A stretch of DNA of 49,294 bases, from the NCBI GenBank assembly GCA_910589425.1, contig CAJUSZ010000004.1, positions 67,982 to 117,275 of the forward strand, given 5' to 3'. The position numbers and the translations under genes were made by a program. The notes under the pieces were generated by a model. The model searched no databases. It was not told where the DNA came from and saw nothing but the letters and a program-made list of their open reading frames with translations. Shown piece after piece: positions 46,772 through 49,294 of this stretch (its first letter is position 1; each line of letters opens with the position of its first letter). This stretch comes from an uncultured Muribaculaceae bacterium (GTDB lineage: Bacteria; Bacteroidota; Bacteroidia; Bacteroidales; Muribaculaceae).

Positions 46772-46798
46772 AAATGGTTAAAATGGTTATAAATGGTT
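46772..46798 (-). promoter_or_regulatory. Triple AACCATTT repeat in the leader of the major capsid gene
   Basis: Plus-strand AAATGGTT starts at 46772, 46781 and 46791, about 10 bp apart, so the mRNA carries three AACCATTT units 15-45 nt before the start codon. It could be an A-rich translation enhancer or a binding site phased to one helical turn. Confidence 0.6.
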
Positions 46799-46823
46799 CT
46801 TAATTTTCATGCGGTCAGGGCGG

Positions 46824-47225
46824 TCAACTGTCCCACACCGACTTCCGCAGCGAGAAAATCCCGGCCGCGTCCCCGCCCGTCGCCGCGCCGCCGTCGGCCC
46901 ACCGGGAGCGGATCTGGGTCTCGCAGCCCCGGCGGAAAGCAGCCTCCGCCTCTGCAGCAGACTCCTCGCGGCTCACATACTCACGCTCCACCAGCTCGCG
47001 CCGGATATAGTCGCGCTCCACCTCCGCCTCCGGGATCATCCCCTCCAGGGCCGCCTCCGTGGCTCTCAGGCTTCCGTCGGGCGACGCGCTCGCCACCGGC
47101 CCTGCGGAGGCGTCCGCATTCCCATCCCGGCCGACATCCACCGCCGCGCCGGAACCGGACGCATCATCCGTCCTGTTTTCAAATAAATTCAAATCTTCTT
47201 TCATCTCTTTCTCTGAATGGTTCAT
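46824..47225 (-). CDS. Small acidic scaffold-like protein at the start of the capsid operon
   Basis: The 133 residues have an acidic low-complexity N-terminus (rich in D, A, G and S) and a charged helical second half (AEVERDYIRRELVEREYVSR). In phage genomes a gene of this type directly before the major capsid gene usually encodes the scaffold. No family motif is visible. The start ATG lies inside one of the AACCATT motifs (ATGAACCATTC). Confidence 0.5.
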   Translation of the reverse strand: MNHSEKEMKEDLNLFENRTDDASGSGAAVDVGRDGNADASAGPVASASPDGSLRATEAALEGMIPEAEVERDYIRRELVEREYVSREESAAEAEAAFRRGCETQIRSRWADGGAATGGDAAGIFSLRKSVWDS

Positions 47226-47278
47226 TTTATATGGTTTGTTAATGAGGATAAATCCCGTGTCATTATGTTTTCACGATG

Positions 47279-47309
47279 CAAAGTTAGCAACTAAATTTTG
47301 AATACACAA
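47279..47309 (-). promoter_or_regulatory. Consensus promoter of the capsid operon
   Basis: On the minus strand TTG (47307-47309) and TAACTTTG (47279-47286) are exactly 20 bp apart. The leader to the ATG at 47225 would be about 50 nt. This is one of the best promoters in the window and is of host type. The remaining gap up to the next gene holds a heptamer-repeat array (47424-47495). Confidence 0.78.
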
Positions 47310-47423
47310 ATATTTTTCAAACTATTTTTGATTAATTCAATATTTATCTACCCATACATATACAATAAATCCCTGAGCAGCACGCCATTCAGGGATTCAA
47401 ATAATTTTCAAATATTCGCAAAC

Positions 47424-47495
47424 AAAGTACAAAATCGGAGTACAGAGTACGGAGTAGTAAGTACAAAGTATAGAGTACTAAGTACGGAGTGGTAA
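47424..47495 (+). repeat. Heptamer-repeat half-array (AGTACnn, plus orientation)
   Basis: About ten 7-bp units of the form AGTACnn, some degenerate, with no core or opposite arm next to it. It lies between the capsid operon promoter and the antitoxin-like gene. Confidence 0.75.
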
Positions 47496-47534
47496 GGAAA
47501 TATTAAATCATGCGCATAAACATGCTCTCAAACT

Positions 47535-47792
47535 CTATCCGAACATGGATCTTTCCATCGCTTCAATTGAAGACAAATCTATTTCCGGTGCATCACGTAA
47601 CGCTCCACTCTCTGCTTCTTTCATTGCAGCGAGGGTTTCGGCGTTTGGTTCATTATAAGCAGCGTCCAACAACAATGTCTCGACAAAATTATTGAGACTT
47701 CGGTTCTGACGTTTTGCCATAAGCTTCAGTCTCTCAATTAAATCAACCGGCAGGCGAAAGCTCTGGTTTTTCTTTGTCAATGATATATCCAT
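47535..47792 (-). CDS. Orphan ribbon-helix-helix antitoxin-like protein
   Basis: The 85 residues begin with a short strand (SFRLPVDLIERLKLMAKRQN) and helix (RSLNNFVETLLLDAAYNEPN) of the ribbon-helix-helix/toxin-antitoxin type common in Bacteroidales; the segment YNEPNAETLAAMKEA is typical of antitoxins paired with RelE/YoeB toxins. No toxin gene is present on either side. It is bracketed by heptamer-repeat arrays. A promoter with a very short leader precedes it. Confidence 0.75.
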   Translation of the reverse strand: MDISLTKKNQSFRLPVDLIERLKLMAKRQNRSLNNFVETLLLDAAYNEPNAETLAAMKEAESGALRDAPEIDLSSIEAMERSMFG

Positions 47793-47809
47793 TCTAATCT
47801 TTTAGGCTG

Positions 47810-47840
47810 CAAATATACTACAAATGTATTACAATAACAA
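47810..47840 (-). promoter_or_regulatory. Promoter of the antitoxin-like gene
   Basis: On the minus strand TTG (47838-47840) and TATATTTG (47810-47817) are 20 bp apart, 17 bp before the ATG. A second -7-like TACATTTG is at 47821-47828. Confidence 0.72.
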
Positions 47841-47877
47841 CATATTCGCTCACAAAGTTTTGTGTATGCCTCAAAAC

Positions 47878-48090
47878 AAAGTACAGAGTACAGAGTACGG
47901 AGTATTGAGTACAGAGTACAGAGGGTTTGCTTAAAACGGAAAAGATGACGGAGTGAAGTCCGCAGACCACACTCCGCCACAAAACTTTGTACTTAGTACT
48001 TACTCCTTATCACTCCGTACTTTATCCTTTGTACTCAATACTTTGTACTTATCACTCTGTACTTCGTACTCATCACTTCGTACTCATCAC
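47878..48090. repeat. Heptamer-repeat inverted element, copy 2
   Basis: Left arm of AGTACnn units (47878-47923), core (47924-47987) nearly identical to that of copy 1, and a longer right arm of inverted units (47986-48090, about 15 units). The right arm enters the last codons of the gene at 48073-48942. A 67-codon frame with the same start (MAECGLRTSLRHLF) can be read through the core and left arm in both copies; I regard it as a by-product of the repeat. Confidence 0.85.
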
Positions 48091-48942
48091 GTATTTCTTT
48101 CCGTTTCGGATATACACAGTTCCCGGCTGCGGATCGCGGATCTCCCGTCCCATCAGGTCGTACATGCGGTTGTCGGCAGCCGCCGGATCACACTCTATCT
48201 GACCGGCAGACATCATCTCCGCCCATTGATCATAATATATGACCGTGCCGTCCGGATCTGTTACCCGCATAAGATAGTTCGGTCCGTCTCCATTGTTAAG
48301 CGGATGGATGCAATCCCATTTTGAAACAGTCCCTCCTTCAGTCAACCCTACCTCCTGCAAAACAGTGATGCGCTTGTCCAGCGACACAACATAGTCCCCG
48401 TCAAGATAATACTGACCTTTGGCAATCACATCAAATATCTGATGTTTGAATTTTTTCCCTTGCTTGTCTGTTTCGCCATTCTCGATGACAGTGACAGTGG
48501 ATACCAACGGCACTCCGTGTCCACTACTACCAAAAGAAGGGAAATACCATGTGGTAAACGTGCCGTCCGCATCGAGGCTGAAATCATAGACAAGCGTTTC
48601 CGCGACATGGTTTCTCCAACCATTACGCTCTTCCGGAGTGTTGTAACGGCAGATTTTACCGTTAATCTCACGCATATATCCTACGATCTTGTCGTTTATG
48701 TCGGATGTACGCTTTATCACATAATACTCAACGCCGTTATCGCCGGTAATGTATCCATCTATGTATTCCGAGAAAGTATGGTGTTGGTAGTCCATCAAGC
48801 CACCGTGGAAATAATCCCAGCGGCGTCCCGGCACAAGCATCGGCTTATAGTCGCTCCCTGCTGGCTCCTCGTTCTGGTTCTCCGCAAAACAGATGGTTAC
48901 GGCAGAAACGAGAAAAAGTAGACAAATAGTAAATTTTTTCAT
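48073..48942 (-). CDS. Secreted protein of unknown function, paralogue of the 11268-12017 gene
   Basis: The 289 residues start with a signal peptide (MKKFTICLLFLVSAVTICFA) and then YKPMLVPGRRWDYF. The middle is beta-rich without a motif I can name. The C-terminal tail (MYDLMGREIRDPQPGTVYI, then RNGKKYVMSTK) is the shared T9SS-like tail, with the last residues and stop encoded inside heptamer repeats. The body differs from the 249-residue paralogue except for the YKPML-GR-W start and tail. Confidence 0.75.
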   Translation of the reverse strand: MKKFTICLLFLVSAVTICFAENQNEEPAGSDYKPMLVPGRRWDYFHGGLMDYQHHTFSEYIDGYITGDNGVEYYVIKRTSDINDKIVGYMREINGKICRYNTPEERNGWRNHVAETLVYDFSLDADGTFTTWYFPSFGSSGHGVPLVSTVTVIENGETDKQGKKFKHQIFDVIAKGQYYLDGDYVVSLDKRITVLQEVGLTEGGTVSKWDCIHPLNNGDGPNYLMRVTDPDGTVIYYDQWAEMMSAGQIECDPAAADNRMYDLMGREIRDPQPGTVYIRNGKKYVMSTK

Positions 48943-48960
48943 ACAGTCGTGATTTTTTGT

Positions 48961-48986
48961 AGATGGGGATCAGCCGATCCCCATCT
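48961..48986. terminator. Strong symmetrical stem-loop upstream of the 289-residue gene
   Basis: AGATGGGGATC (48961-48971) pairs perfectly with GATCCCCATCT (48976-48986) around a 4-nt loop. There is no good T run on either strand, so it may block or attenuate rather than terminate. It follows the fragment at 48995-49082 on the minus strand. Confidence 0.55.
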
Positions 48987-48994
48987 GATTGGTT

Positions 48995-49082
48995 TCAGTT
49001 TATTTTTACGATCGCTCCGGTCTCGGCCTTGAACCCCGGAGCTATCCTCACTTTCCCAGCCCTGACAGTAAGCCTGACTTTA
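48995..49082 (-). pseudogene. Orphan C-terminal fragment of a secreted protein
   Basis: The minus strand encodes VRLTVRAGKVRIAPGFKAET, then GAIVKIN and a stop. This matches the PGF-A-G type ends common in Bacteroidota secreted proteins. It has no start codon; upstream, the frame enters the heptamer array and stops. It looks like the end of an older gene separated from its body by the tail-plus-repeat unit. Confidence 0.5.
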
Positions 49083-49088
49083 GACTCC

Positions 49089-49149
49089 GCACTCAGTACT
49101 TTGTACTTTATCCTTTGTACTCAGTACTTATCACTTCGTACTTCGTACG
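49089..49149 (-). repeat. Heptamer-repeat half-array, copy 3
   Basis: About eight inverted AGTACnn units, without the core, run into the last codons of the gene at the window end exactly as the right arms of copies 1 and 2 do. Confidence 0.8.
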
Positions 49150-49294
49150 TATTTTCTTCCGTTGCGGATATAGACAGTCCCCGGCTGCGGATCATGGATC
49201 TCCCGTCCCATCAGGTCGTAGATCTTCCCGTTCTCAGCCTCCTCAGGCGCCATGTCAATCTGGTCAGCTCCCGCGGGTATATCATTGATTCTGA
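49131..49294 (-). CDS. C-terminal part of a secreted protein with the shared tail (cut by window end)
   Basis: The last 53 codons read INDIPAGADQIDMAPEEAEN, then GKIYDLMGREIHDPQPGTVY and IRNGRKYVRSTK before a TGA. The tail is almost identical at DNA level to those at 11268 and 48073. The body lies outside the window. The final codons are heptamer-repeat sequence. Confidence 0.8.
   Translation of the reverse strand, partial: RINDIPAGADQIDMAPEEAENGKIYDLMGREIHDPQPGTVYIRNGRKYVRSTK

Noticed and set aside
36969..47309. Recent complete prophage
   Set aside because: Integrase, repressor, replication, tail-fibre genes and att repeats are not seen, and two housekeeping genes lie within the phage-like set.

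Overview
The window looks like a chromosomal segment of a gut Bacteroidales bacterium, most likely of the Muribaculaceae/Prevotellaceae neighbourhood (inference). The evidence is the Bacteroidota promoter consensus (TTG, about 20 bp, TAnnTTTG) found at many genes, a PorW/SprE type IX secretion (T9SS) lipoprotein, secreted proteins with short beta-rich C-terminal tails, lipoproteins with acidic residues after the lipid Cys, and the absence of classical Shine-Dalgarno dependence. Core genes are GC-rich. Several islands (AAA ATPase/YhcG, DUF2442, serpin/C10 cluster) are visibly more AT-rich.

Layout. 1-1370: a tRNA 3' end, then aroA. 1551-4477: an AT-rich island with an AAA+/DUF4143 ATPase behind three 33-bp-spaced repeats and a YhcG/DUF1016 nuclease-like gene; the two genes share a near-identical 3' repeat. 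4743-10943: mscL, gapA, a secreted M6 metalloprotease, an orphan promoter-terminator pair that looks like a small RNA gene, and aspA. 11073-12245: a heptamer-repeat element, a secreted protein of unknown function and a truncated secretory ORF. 12486-18635: a 2049-residue GLUG-repeat surface protein. 19418-25901: two tandem cassettes of surface lipoproteins, C10 cysteine protease plus serpin, and C10 protease plus two serpins. 26345-30522: an M6 protease translationally coupled to an NAD-dependent epimerase. 30704-35466: porW/sprE, an acyltransferase and a sirtuin as one operon; then a secreted bleomycin-hydrolase-type aminopeptidase.

36969-47309 is the most unusual part. All minus-strand genes here up to the promoter at 47279-47309 are phage-like: an amidase, a membrane/coiled-coil lysis protein, a terminase, a nozzle-like protein, a portal, a connector-like protein, a major capsid protein and a scaffold-like protein. 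They are interleaved with plus-strand housekeeping genes (rsmA and a U32 peptidase family gene), with convergent 11-bp overlaps at two junctions. No integrase, replication, repressor or tail-fibre gene is visible. All frames are intact, and the capsid genes start behind a consensus host promoter. I interpret this as a domesticated podovirus-like particle locus, possibly a gene transfer agent or other phage-derived particle; this is inference.

47424-49294: more heptamer-repeat elements (AGTACnn units in inverted arrays around a conserved core), an orphan ribbon-helix-helix antitoxin-like gene and two more secreted proteins. The last codons and stop of these proteins, like those of the protein at 11268-12017, lie inside the repeat arrays.

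Functional themes are secreted proteolysis and its control (M6, C10, serpins, aminopeptidase, T9SS component), modular reshuffling of secreted-protein ends by repeats, and a dispersed phage-derived particle operon.
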